From: an uncultured Deferribacteraceae bacterium
GTDB taxonomy: Bacteria; Chrysiogenota; Deferribacteres; CAMZNJ01
Assembly: GCA_947313855.1 (NCBI GenBank)
Contig: CAMZNS010000001.1
Location: 1 to 60,358, forward strand
Length of the DNA: 60,358 nt
Direction: 5' to 3'
Part shown: piece by piece, positions 26,483 through 35,010 of the stretch
Position numbering within the stretch: the first letter of the stretch is position 1
How the letters are laid out: every line of letters begins with the position of its first letter
Position numbers and translations under genes: made by a program
The notes under the pieces: model-generated
What the model saw: the letters and a program-made list of their open reading frames with translations, nothing else
What the model was told of the DNA's origin: nothing
Database searches by the model: none

Positions 26483-28596
26483 TCTCCTACAAAATAGTCA
26501 TGGTGGGGCAACCCAACGTCGGCAAGAGCATGCTCGTCAACGCCATGTCCAACTCCCGCTTCAAAATCGGCAACTTCTCCGGCGTCACAGTAGACAAAGC
26601 ACAATCAAGTGTTGTCCACAACAACAACACCAACCTCTGCTTCATGGATCTACCCGGAACATACGCCCTCACAAACTACTCCCAAGAGGAACGCATCACC
26701 AACGAATTCATCAACGAATACGAGTACGACCTCATCATCAACGTTGTGGACTCCACAAACCTAGAACGGAACCTTCTACTCACCGCTCAACTGTTGGAGA
26801 AAAACCGCAATATGATCATCGTCCTAAACATGGACGACGAAGCGGAGAAGGAGGGTATCAACATCGATGCCAACCTACTTAGTCGCACCCTCGGTGTGCC
26901 GTGCATCAAGGTTTCCGCCACCACCAAGGAGGGTATCCCGAAACTACTCGACACCATCATCCAAGTCTGCAAATCCCCCAAACCTACCTATAAGCTTGTT
27001 TACAGCAACACTGTGGAGCAGGAGATTGGCAAGATAATCGCGGTTCTGCAAAACAAAGGGTTCAAGGACAACCTCGACTATCGCACCCTAGCCATTGCCC
27101 TGTTGAAAGAGAACCCTGACGTTTTCAAACGACTCCACAGCCACCCCATATGGCTAGAGCTTTCGCGGGTGGTGCAGAAATCCTTGGAGCATTTATACGT
27201 CCACTACAACACCAAAATTGTTCGCGATATCTTTGCTGACGAGATATCCGCATTTGCCAAAGGGACGGCAACAGGTGTAACGAAGTCTGTCCATGGCAAA
27301 CATACTGCTACCTCTCAACAATCTATCACCAGTAAAATCGATGCCCTTTTGATACAGAAAATTGTTGGTCTCCCCATATTTTTATTTTTGATGTGGGGTC
27401 TGTTCCAGCTCACGTTCCGCCTTGGACAGATACCCATGGACGGCATTGAATACGTATTCGCCACACTTGCCAACTACACCAAAGCTACCCTCGGCAACAG
27501 CCAATTCAGCTCCCTCCTTGCCGACGGTATCATCACCGGTGTTGGTGCTGTGATTATGTTTTTGCCCAATATTCTTATCCTCTTTTTGGGTATCGCCCTG
27601 CTAGAGACAACGGGTTACATGGCACGAGTGGCATTTTTGTTGGACGGATTTTTCAACCGCTTTGGTCTCCATGGCAAAAGTTTTATTCCCTTAGTTACAG
27701 GTTTTGGTTGCTCCGTGCCCGCCTACATGAGTGCCCGCACCCTGAAGAATGATCGCGATCGCCTCCTCACCATGTTTATTATTGGGTTTATGAGTTGTGG
27801 TGCCAAGCTCCCCATTTATGTTCTGTTCGCTGGAGCCTTATTCGGGGTGGAAAACGCTGGTAACGCCCTATTCGGCATTTATATCCTTGGTGTTGTGTTC
27901 GGTCTTGTGTCGTCAAAGATACTCAAAGTATTTGTGTTCAAGGGCAAAGACGAGCCGTTTGTTATGGAGATGCCCAAATACCGCCTCCCATCCCTCAAGC
28001 TTGTGTGGCATATGGTTACCCTGAAAGGTATCATGTACATCAAAAAGGCAGGAACATTCATTCTACTTGCGAGTATTCTGGTGTGGTTTGCGAGCAACTA
28101 CCCGAACCAACCTAAACTAGAAGCCTTGTACGATGCTCAAATCGCGTCTGCTCAAACTATTCAGGAGCAGGATATGCTCGCCAAGGAGTATGAAGAGGCA
28201 AGGCTGAGCAGTAGCTATTTAGGAACCTTGGGGCGGGTTGCGACTCCGTTGTTTGCCCCATTAGGTTTTGATTGGAAGCTAACAGTCTCTATCTTTACCG
28301 GTTTGGCTGCCAAAGAGGTTGTTGTTGCAACCATGGGCGTTCTCTACACCCTCGGTGCGGACGTGGATGCGAATAGTGATAAGCTACTGTCGGCGGTGTC
28401 TGAGAATGTTCCTCCGGCGGTGATGGTATCGTTTATCCTGTTTGTGATGATCTACCTCCCCTGCATGTCTGCAATTGCTGTGTTTACCAAGGAGGCGGGT
28501 GGGGTTAAATACGTCTTCTACCTATTTGTGTTTACCTCTGTGGCAGCTTGGTTGGTGTCGTTTGTTGGTTACAACTTGGCACGTTTGTTTATTTAG
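26479..28596 (+). CDS. feoB: Ferrous iron transporter FeoB
   Basis: Fe2+ importer of the inner membrane, 705 residues. The cytosolic GTPase domain has G1 GQPNVGKS (residues 10-17), G3 DLPGT and a G4 in NMDD. The membrane part shows TGYMARVAFLLDGFFNRFGLHGKSFIPLVTGFGCSVPAYMSARTL and a second gate with LPCMSAIAVF. FeoC is absent. A 15-bp duplication (TAGCTCTGTGTTGCC) lies between its stop and the convergent gam-like gene. Confidence 0.96.
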   Translation: MISYKIVMVGQPNVGKSMLVNAMSNSRFKIGNFSGVTVDKAQSSVVHNNNTNLCFMDLPGTYALTNYSQEERITNEFINEYEYDLIINVVDSTNLERNLLLTAQLLEKNRNMIIVLNMDDEAEKEGINIDANLLSRTLGVPCIKVSATTKEGIPKLLDTIIQVCKSPKPTYKLVYSNTVEQEIGKIIAVLQNKGFKDNLDYRTLAIALLKENPDVFKRLHSHPIWLELSRVVQKSLEHLYVHYNTKIVRDIFADEISAFAKGTATGVTKSVHGKHTATSQQSITSKIDALLIQKIVGLPIFLFLMWGLFQLTFRLGQIPMDGIEYVFATLANYTKATLGNSQFSSLLADGIITGVGAVIMFLPNILILFLGIALLETTGYMARVAFLLDGFFNRFGLHGKSFIPLVTGFGCSVPAYMSARTLKNDRDRLLTMFIIGFMSCGAKLPIYVLFAGALFGVENAGNALFGIYILGVVFGLVSSKILKVFVFKGKDEPFVMEMPKYRLPSLKLVWHMVTLKGIMYIKKAGTFILLASILVWFASNYPNQPKLEALYDAQIASAQTIQEQDMLAKEYEEARLSSSYLGTLGRVATPLFAPLGFDWKLTVSIFTGLAAKEVVVATMGVLYTLGADVDANSDKLLSAVSENVPPAVMVSFILFVMIYLPCMSAIAVFTKEAGGVKYVFYLFVFTSVAAWLVSFVGYNLARLFI

Positions 28597-28628
28597 TTGT
28601 TGTGTGCGTTCTTTTAGCTCTGTGTTGC

Positions 28629-29141
28629 CTAGCTCTGTGTTGCCTGTAGCAGATCCTGTATTTTGCTGTTGGAGAGTTCGATGCGAAAGGAGTCTTTGTA
28701 CTTGCGTTTGAGTCCTACTTTGACCAGTTCGCCGTCAGTTAGTTTGTCCAGTTCTTTGCGTGAGACTGAAGGCACATTTTCGATACAGCTCAGGTGTCCA
28801 TAGCTTTCCAGGTTTTTGATTAGGTCGGCAACTTTTTCTTTGGATCGTGGCACAGCTAGGGATGTTTTTTGGTGAAATCCTACGATTCCGTAAACCATCT
28901 CTTTGGCACGTTTTTTGGCGAACGCCGATTTATTGTCTTCGCAGAACCCTTCTACTAGTTGTTGCATTCGTTGTTGTTCTTTGATTAGTGGTTTAGCTTC
29001 GTTCCCGTATTTCTCTTTAGTTTCGCCTATTTCTTTTGTTTGTTGGTATTCGATATTTGTGATTGCGGCATTGAGTGCACATAGTTCTTTCAGTATTTTG
29101 TCGACGTCGTCGAAGTTGTTGATTTTATTTTCGTTGTTCAT
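28629..29141 (-). CDS. Mu Gam-like host-nuclease inhibitor protein
   Basis: About 170 residues. Long N-terminal coiled coil (LKELCALNAAITNIEYQQTKEIGETKEKYG), then the Gam core with FAKKRAKEMVYGIVGFHQK and a C-terminal LTDGELVKVGLKRKYKDSFRIEL. Phage Mu Gam binds DNA ends and blocks exonucleases, and is related to Ku. I placed the start at 29141 because AGGGAAAAT precedes it. A frame extension to 29183 consists only of a duplicated NNTGK segment with no good site. It lies 48 bases after the holin gene in a three-gene minus-strand group with no capsid or transposase genes. Confidence 0.8.
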   Translation of the reverse strand: MNNENKINNFDDVDKILKELCALNAAITNIEYQQTKEIGETKEKYGNEAKPLIKEQQRMQQLVEGFCEDNKSAFAKKRAKEMVYGIVGFHQKTSLAVPRSKEKVADLIKNLESYGHLSCIENVPSVSRKELDKLTDGELVKVGLKRKYKDSFRIELSNSKIQDLLQATQS

Positions 29142-29189
29142 TATTTTCCCTGTGTTGTTTGTTGTTTTCCCTGTGTTGTTCATTATTTG

Positions 29190-29579
29190 TTATGTTTTTG
29201 CGACCCCTTTGATTTTTTCGAATGTACGCAATCCACCCATTCCGAGTAGTGCCATTGTTAGTGTCATGAGGTCTGAGCTGTCGTCCAACCTTGGTACGTT
29301 TTCCAGTCCGATGAAGAGTCCTAGCCACAGGGATAGTAGGAACTGCCATGCTAGTGCGGCCATGCAGACTATCCCTATCCCTGGACGCCACATGGATGCT
29401 AGTCCGCCCCGTTTCCCTTCCGCTTTGTTTATTTCTAGTTGTAGTGCATCCACTCCTACTTGCAGTTTCATCGCTTCGAGTGCGATTTTGTCTTTTTGTA
29501 TCTCCACCCCTTCGCCTGTGATTGCTTCTCGAATATTCACTGCACTTTCGCTAAGGTCTCGTACTACTCTTCCAAACAT
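29190..29579 (-). CDS. 3TM-type holin (phage/GTA family)
   Basis: A 129-residue protein. An amphipathic coiled-coil N-terminus (KDKIALEAMKLQVGVDALQLEINKAE) is followed by a membrane region starting at RPGIGIVCMAALAWQFLLSLWLGLF, then LLGMGGLRTFEKIKG. The order matches the 3TM holin family of Mu-like phages and gene-transfer agents, which release the lytic enzyme through the inner membrane. It lies 16 bases after the peptidase gene. Confidence 0.82.
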   Translation of the reverse strand: MFGRVVRDLSESAVNIREAITGEGVEIQKDKIALEAMKLQVGVDALQLEINKAEGKRGGLASMWRPGIGIVCMAALAWQFLLSLWLGLFIGLENVPRLDDSSDLMTLTMALLGMGGLRTFEKIKGVAKT

Positions 29580-29595
29580 AGTTTTGCTCCATATT

Positions 29596-29964
29596 TTATT
29601 TGCTGTATCGGTAGTAGTCCCACTCTAGTTCTTGTACTTTGTCTTGATCGATGTCCACGTGGATGAATTTTTCACCTATTCCGAATCGAACAAACCCCAC
29701 CCTGTCTAGTGATCGATGGATTCGTCGTCTTGTTCTTGCGTTGGGTGTTGCAATGTCCACTGCTAGCCCTTTGCAGTGTGAGCTTGTTTCTTTTGCTCCA
29801 ATGGCGTCGTTGTGTTGGAAGCACCGGAATCCGCTAGTAATGACAAACGGCACCTTTGCTAATCGTCTTGCATCGTCGAGCATCTCTTGTAGTTTTGGTA
29901 CAATCCCACCGCCAGCACATTTTCCGCACCTGCACTTAAATTCTTCCTCTTTGAAGTATTTCAT
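29596..29964 (-). CDS. M15-family peptidase (endolysin-like)
   Basis: A 123-residue zinc peptidase of the kind found in Mu-like phages, expected to cut peptidoglycan peptides. Zinc ligands and the catalytic acid fit: His 63 and Asp 70 in SSHCKGLAVDI, His 102 and Asp 104 in FIHVDID, and SGFR with Arg 47. The N-terminus carries CRCGKC. No signal peptide is seen, so export would depend on the adjacent holin. GGAGGAGAGG precedes the ATG. It is the first gene of the peptidase, holin, gam-like group. Confidence 0.88.
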   Translation of the reverse strand: MKYFKEEEFKCRCGKCAGGGIVPKLQEMLDDARRLAKVPFVITSGFRCFQHNDAIGAKETSSHCKGLAVDIATPNARTRRRIHRSLDRVGFVRFGIGEKFIHVDIDQDKVQELEWDYYRYSK

Positions 29965-30315
29965 CCTCTCCTCCTCGTTTGAGTATCTTGGTTGAGGCTA
30001 CTACTTTGCGGGTCTATTGTTGTTGTCGTTCTTGGATAGTTGTGTTGGCTGTTGTTTTTTATTACAGAATATTTCTTACAATTTGTGCAATTTTTTCATT
30101 ATATTTTCTCATAAAGTGAACTTTTTCCATTATGCTTAATCAGACCTTTAACATTGTTCGTAAAATAATTAGTCAATATTAAAACTTATCCAAATATGAA
30201 TATTACTTTCAGGGGTAAGATTTTTCGTTGCCTGCATTTACGCACATTGTGTTTAAAGTATAAAAATAGTAGTACCCTGAATATTCCATATCTTTGATTT
30301 TCTGGAGGACGAACT
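29965..30315. other. AT-rich divergent spacer
   Basis: 351 bases between the divergent peptidase and lipoprotein genes. Positions 30050-30260 are notably AT-rich. Apart from the candidate promoter at 30237-30264 and the GGAGGACG site before 30316, I see no gene or RNA in it. Confidence 0.6.
30237..30264 (+). promoter_or_regulatory. Possible promoter of the surface lipoprotein gene
   Basis: TTTACG (30237-30242) and TATAAA (30259-30264) with a 16-base spacer, 51 bases before the start. It is a reasonable but not perfect match. Confidence 0.5.
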
Positions 30316-32878
30316 ATGACAACAACCGTAAACAAAAAGACTGTAACCCGCCTAGGGCTTATTGCCCTAGCAATTCTCACAGTACCATTGGTGCTTGCAT
30401 CTTGTGGTAAGACAAATAAAGATGATGGCAAAGAATCTGTTATCCCTGCCTCTTCAGAAGTATTCCCCGCAAGTTACCGCGATGGCACTGACGGTAGCCC
30501 CTACAGTATTGTGAATATTCACATCGATCAGGACAACAGCCTCAAAAGCTCCCGTGTGCTCCCCATAAACTTACTGCCAATGGGTAGCAACAGCGTTAAC
30601 CTTAGTGTTATGAACGGCAACGCCGTATCCACTGCACTCACTGCTGCCCTTGAAGGGGATGTGGTGACCTTTACCCGCATTAGTGCTGACGTTACAGCAA
30701 CTAGCCCTGCCGAAACCCTAACACTCAGCGTAACTGCTGGTGCTAACACAGAAACCCTTCCACTAAAGCTTGTGGACGATGCACAGTGGGTGACCTTTGA
30801 CAAGGTAACCGTAAACGCTATCGGTGCTGGTGGTGTTGGTACTGTTGGGGATGTGGTGAGTGTTGCAACCGAAGCTGATCTTTCTGGTGCAACTGTTAGC
30901 GACGTGCCCATTGTTACTGCTCCTGTTGCGGAAAACAAGTTCCGTGTGTTTTACGACCAAGGCACAGCTTCCATCAACCCTTCCAACCCCGACATCTACG
31001 TAACCAACAGCAACCCAGCTTTCTTCAACACCAAACTAGTTTTTGCTGGTGGCGAAGGTGTTGGTAAAGGTTGGTATTTTATCGTGTTGCCTAAGGCAAA
31101 CTCTGCCGACAAGACTGCTACCTTCACGGTGAAAACTGTTGAGGGCAATCTTGTGGCTATGTTTAAGGTGAAATCAGTTCAGTCTGATGGCATCGATAGT
31201 GCTGACCTACCAAGCAGCTACGTTACTGGCACACCTGAACTCTCCGTACGCCTTGACAGCACAAACACAACAACACCTGTGTTCTCCGATATCGACGTAA
31301 GGGTTCCCACAGCTACCGGAAAGAGTTCCCGTACTCTCCCCGTATCGTTCTTCCCCGAAGGCACCAACATAGACCAGCTTGAGCTCACCCTGTACAACAA
31401 CAGCACAACAGGAACAATGCCAACCAATATTGTTGCTGAGTACGATAAAGCAACAGGGCTGATTTCATTTGACTTCAAAGACGCAACCCCTGCAACCGAC
31501 TTAGACAGCTACTACACCCTCAAACTTACCCTTGCTGAGAATAAGTTCTTACGAGTAGGTATTCAGCCTGTGTTGGACAGCAGTTGGAAAGCAGTAACAT
31601 CCTTGGACTTGGTGCAAGCTAAAGACCGTAAGAGAAGCACCGCTGAAGGTGGTGGATTAACTGATGCCCCCGCGGTAAGCAAGGCTACTGCCGCCGACTT
31701 TGCTGCTGGTGATGAGATTATGGTCAACTACTACGCAGCTGGCGACAAAGGCGTACAATCTCCAACTACCACTAACGGCGACCTCAAAAATGAACCGGGT
31801 GAAGTTGACGTTACCAACAAATTCCTTGTTCGCTTCAACAACAAGGATGTGGAAAATAGGGCTGAATCCAACAACCCTGACGTGAAGGTTGTTATCTCCG
31901 GTACGGATGCTTCGTCGTTTACATACGACCTGTTCCAAATAGGGGACCACTCGTACTGGTTAAACATTGCCGCAAGTGGTGCCAACAAAGAGGCTACTGT
32001 TACCGTTACATCCCTTGAAGATAGCACTAAGGTGGCTGTACTCAAGATAAAATCTCAGCAGTACTCGTCAGGATCATCAACCACAGCTGTAACTGTAGCT
32101 CCTGTATCCCCAATCATCTACTCCAAATCAGGTATATCAACCTCAGGGTCAATCTCCATCGGATTTACCGTTAATAACGCCCCATCTGGAGCAAAACTCA
32201 AGATAGCAACCAAAAGTGGTGGTACAGATTATTTCACATTTGCAACTGACGACAGTAATGGTAGGGCAATTAGCAGTAACAGCGTTGTTTTCCCCCTTAA
32301 ACCTAAAGCAACAACTGCCACTGGCAACTCCGCCTCCCTCACCGCGACCCTAGTGGATAGCAGTACAAACTATTGTTAGCCTCGACGGTAGCCAAAAAGT
32401 TGCAACTGGTGGTTCTGTTACCAACAAAGGTGCTTTCCTTTGCCTAAAAGATGAAACCGGAGCTAAGAAACTTACCTCTGGAGCAAAAGATTACAAAGCA
32501 ACCTTCAAGCTATCCAACGCGCCACAAGCTCTTGGCAGTAACAACAAGCAGAGCATTACTGCCGTGCTCAACCTAAAACTTGGTGCTATCTCCAGTGGTG
32601 CTCTCGTTGAGAATAGCGAGCACACAATCCCTCTAACAGTTGGCGTACAGTACGATGGAACCACTACCATCGATGTGGTAAGAGGCGGTACTACAGCAAT
32701 ATTTGCCACTGGTGCTGACGCCCCCTCAGTTCAGGGCAATGCTGGCTCCCGTACAGTAAAGTTTAAGCTTGCGGCGAAAACTCAGTACACTTCCAGCGAG
32801 AAAGGTACCCTCAAAGCCAAAGTAGGTAGCGTGGAAAGTAACGCCGTTGAAGTTGCCCCAACTGATGGCACAAAATAG
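30316..32878 (+). pseudogene. Large surface lipoprotein gene, frameshifted near 32368
   Basis: Predicted secreted lipoprotein with lipobox LASC (Cys near residue 30), then Asp/Lys residues. The first frame ends at 32379 after 687 codons. The +1 frame continues without a stop to 32878, with the same Thr/Val/Gly-rich composition. Removing one A from the AAA at about 32367-32369 joins them into one protein of about 854 residues. Two long internal repeats are visible: a strand-rich block near residues 40-295 (FPASYRDGTDG; ENKFRVFYDQ; TFTVKTVEGNLVAMFKVKS) is echoed near 296-590 (LPSSYVTGTPE; TNKFLVRFNN; TVTVTSLEDSTKVAVLKIKS). I do not know the family. It could be a real mutation, a phase-variable state or a sequencing error. 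Confidence 0.8.
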
Positions 32879-33287
32879 CCCAACCCCGTCGGTTGTGGTT
32901 CATGCAGTTTAGTTGCACGAATACACAGCCACAACCACTGCAGGGGTGTCCAAGGTGATTTATTCCCCATGGGCACCCCGTTTTTGCGTTAACCAGCGAG
33001 CTTCGTTAGGCATGAATATTGCTAGGTAATACGCATTATTACCAGCAAGCCAGCTCCACCAACAAACACAGCACCAACCAACACACCGCTGTAACCGCTG
33101 TACCACTCCCCCACCCCAACACAGTACTACCCAACACAGCACTACCCTACACAGCACTACCCTACACAGTACCACCCAACACGGTACACAGCTACTTCGC
33201 TGATAAGAACACAAGTTTAGGCAAAATAACCCCACCCAAACAGGTATTTTATCTAAACTATTACAAAATAAGGGCGATGGTATTACT
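32879..33287 (+). other. Intergenic region with long stem and tandem repeat
   Basis: 409 bases without a convincing gene. An 8-bp stem GGTTGTGG/CCACAACC (about 32893-32937) closes a long loop that has an inner TGCA pairing, just after the lipoprotein stop. It has no T-run. The repeat at 33105-33190 follows. Upstream of 33288 I see no strong promoter. Confidence 0.55.
33105..33190 (+). repeat. 15-bp-type repeat upstream of an unknown gene
   Basis: Imperfect tandem units of CCAACACAGTACTA / CCTACACAGCACTAC, five or six copies. It lies upstream of a gene rather than after a stop, which is the less common arrangement here. Confidence 0.8.
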
Positions 33288-34229
33288 ATGATGGGTACGC
33301 TTCATGCTAAGGAAGATTATTCTCAATACCCTATCAGCGATAGTCAGAACGACCACGATCAAAACAACTTCGGTCAAAACGATCACGGTCTTGCTGGCTT
33401 CAACACTCAGGGTGAGACCGCAATCCCTGCACAGCTTGAACATCACACAGAAACCGATCAGGTTTCTGAACGTGTGCGTTCTATCATCGGTGGTAAAAAC
33501 ATGTTTCGTGTGCATACCCCCAGCGATGACAGTACGTGGCAGGACGCCACACAAAAAACTGCACACTGGGGCGAATTAAGTGAGGGTGGGGGTCATGCAG
33601 GGACGCTCCCCACCCCTCCTAATACACACAACCTCACAACACACAACCTCACAACATTAACCTCACAACATCAACCTCACAACATCAACCTAAAATCAAG
33701 CATGCTAGAAGCAACCATCAACAACTACTGCATCGCCGAGCAGTTACAGTTGCGTTCCGACAATTCCCAGTGGGAATTGCTCCCCAAGGGGTGCACCGAC
33801 GCCATGATCAACAGCGAGTTTTGCTACGGCGATAGTAGCATCATGGGAGCACGGCTCCAAGGAGCACAGCCACACGGAGCACAGCCACACGATTACGATT
33901 CACAGCCACACGGAGCACAGCCACACGGAGCAGAGTCACACGGAGCAGAGTCAGAGAGTATCGGTAAGTATCTGTTGGATATTGGTAGTCCCCAAGATGT
34001 TGCTGCGGCTTACTCGTCTATGTCGTCCGCGTCAGGTGCGTCGTCCGCGTCGGTTGCGTCGTCTTCAACGCTGTACCGAACTCTGTCCAAAACTCTGTCC
34101 AAGGTTATGACGTCCTACACTGAGTCCACGGACGCACATGGTTCCATTTCCAACAATCGCCATGCCTTGGAGCTTGTCCGCGATATTGAGCGATCGTTCC
34201 ACGGCAAGACAATTACTGTTAGTGCCTAG
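33288..34229 (+). CDS. Unknown repeat-rich protein
   Basis: A 313-residue soluble protein I cannot assign. The N-terminal 100 residues are rich in Asp, Asn, Gln and His. A better-conserved-looking core is LEATINNYCIAEQLQLRSDNSQWELLPKGCTD. Four repeat patches interrupt it: HNLTT (about 113-130), GAQPH/GAESH (about 190-223), SSASxAS (about 243-260) and LSKT. There is no signal peptide or membrane helix. AAGGGCGATGG lies before the ATG. Its composition suggests a disordered protein; continuous coding with a usable start supports a real gene. Confidence 0.55.
   Translation: MMGTLHAKEDYSQYPISDSQNDHDQNNFGQNDHGLAGFNTQGETAIPAQLEHHTETDQVSERVRSIIGGKNMFRVHTPSDDSTWQDATQKTAHWGELSEGGGHAGTLPTPPNTHNLTTHNLTTLTSQHQPHNINLKSSMLEATINNYCIAEQLQLRSDNSQWELLPKGCTDAMINSEFCYGDSSIMGARLQGAQPHGAQPHDYDSQPHGAQPHGAESHGAESESIGKYLLDIGSPQDVAAAYSSMSSASGASSASVASSSTLYRTLSKTLSKVMTSYTESTDAHGSISNNRHALELVRDIERSFHGKTITVSA
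33850..33962 (+). repeat. In-frame 15-bp repeat in the unknown gene
   Basis: Units of GGAGCACAGCCACAC and GGAGCAGAGTCACAC, interrupted by GATTACGATTCACAGCCACAC, encode Gly-Ala-Gln-Pro-His and Gly-Ala-Glu-Ser-His. Confidence 0.88.
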
Positions 34230-34234
34230 CGGTT

Positions 34235-34262
34235 GCACCACGCACCACGCACCACGCACCAC
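34235..34262 (+). repeat. 7-bp repeat just after a stop
   Basis: GCACCAC repeated four times, beginning 6 bases after the stop at 34229. The 7-bp unit would break a frame, which fits its non-coding position. A 15-bp duplication (GGTTGTCGCGGTCAT) at about 34302-34331 forms the recX stop region. Confidence 0.85.
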
Positions 34263-34293
34263 GCAACGGCACCGCCACCCACAAACGTGCACC

Positions 34294-34995
34294 CTACTCA
34301 TGGTTGTCGCGGTCATGGTTGTCGCGGTCAATATTCTTCATGGTTTTTGACGTTACCGTTGTTGCAATTTCGGAGGAGAACCCTCTGTATGTTAGGTGTG
34401 AGTAGATACCTGCTCGAATCTTGTCCACACTTTTACGGCGATTTTTTGTTGCATATTTTTGTGCCAGCGATTCGGCGACTTCCGTCTCAGCGTTCGACTC
34501 TTCAAAATGTTCAAACATCTGTGCATTCGGTTCAATGCCTTTTCTTTTCAGATTTTGTCGTATTCTGTATTCGCCGTATTTCTTGCTTTGCGACCTTACG
34601 AATTCTTGTGCAAACCTCTCGTCATCGATGTACCCACGCCCTTTCAGCTCGGTCATAATCCTGTTTACGGCATCGTCCATTATGTTTGCGTCGGGTGTGT
34701 CGGGTGTGTCGGGTGCGTCGGGTGTGTCGGGTGCGTCAAGCGTGTCAAGCGTGTCAAGCGTGTCGGGTGTGTTTGTTGTTTGTTGTTTATTGTAGCTGTC
34801 TAGGAAGTCTAGCCCCGTGAAAATCTCCCTTTGTTCCTGTTTTTCCCTCTCCCGCTCCACCATATTTTTGTACAGTTTGTCGTATTTCTGATAAAGTTTT
34901 TGCGTCATCTGTTCTTCGGAATAATCTTTCTTCATCAGTATACGCAGGGCATACCCCAAGCATTTCTTTTCAATTTTGCTATATTTTTTGTGCAT
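34294..34995 (-). CDS. recX: RecA regulator RecX with Asp-Thr-Pro insertion
   Basis: Three-helix-repeat protein that modulates RecA filaments. RecX features are ALRILMKKDYSEEQMTQKL in the first repeat, ELKGRGYIDDERFAQEFVRSQSKKYGEYRIRQNLKRKGI in the second, and SHLTYRGFSSEI near the end. It has 233 residues against about 150-200 usual. The excess is a DTLDTLDAPDTPD tract (about residues 74-103) between repeats one and two. The C-terminus ends in a duplicated RDNH unit. AGGGGAC precedes the ATG. It lies 15 bases after cinA. Confidence 0.85.
   Translation of the reverse strand: MHKKYSKIEKKCLGYALRILMKKDYSEEQMTQKLYQKYDKLYKNMVEREREKQEQREIFTGLDFLDSYNKQQTTNTPDTLDTLDTLDAPDTPDAPDTPDTPDANIMDDAVNRIMTELKGRGYIDDERFAQEFVRSQSKKYGEYRIRQNLKRKGIEPNAQMFEHFEESNAETEVAESLAQKYATKNRRKSVDKIRAGIYSHLTYRGFSSEIATTVTSKTMKNIDRDNHDRDNHE
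34684..34772 (-). repeat. 9-bp repeat inside recX
   Basis: Plus-strand GTCGGGTGT, GTCGGGTGC and GTCAAGCGT units, about ten copies, encode Asp-Thr-Pro, Asp-Ala-Pro and Asp-Thr-Leu. All are in frame. Confidence 0.9.
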
Positions 34996-35010
34996 TTGGG
35001 TGTTTGTCCC

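Noticed and set aside
26487-28097. Minus-strand frames inside feoB
   Set aside because: Shadows of a clear FeoB reading frame; no start sites or known domains.
32893-32937. Terminator after the lipoprotein gene
   Set aside because: The stem is only 8 bp with a long loop and no T-run. Described as possible structure only.
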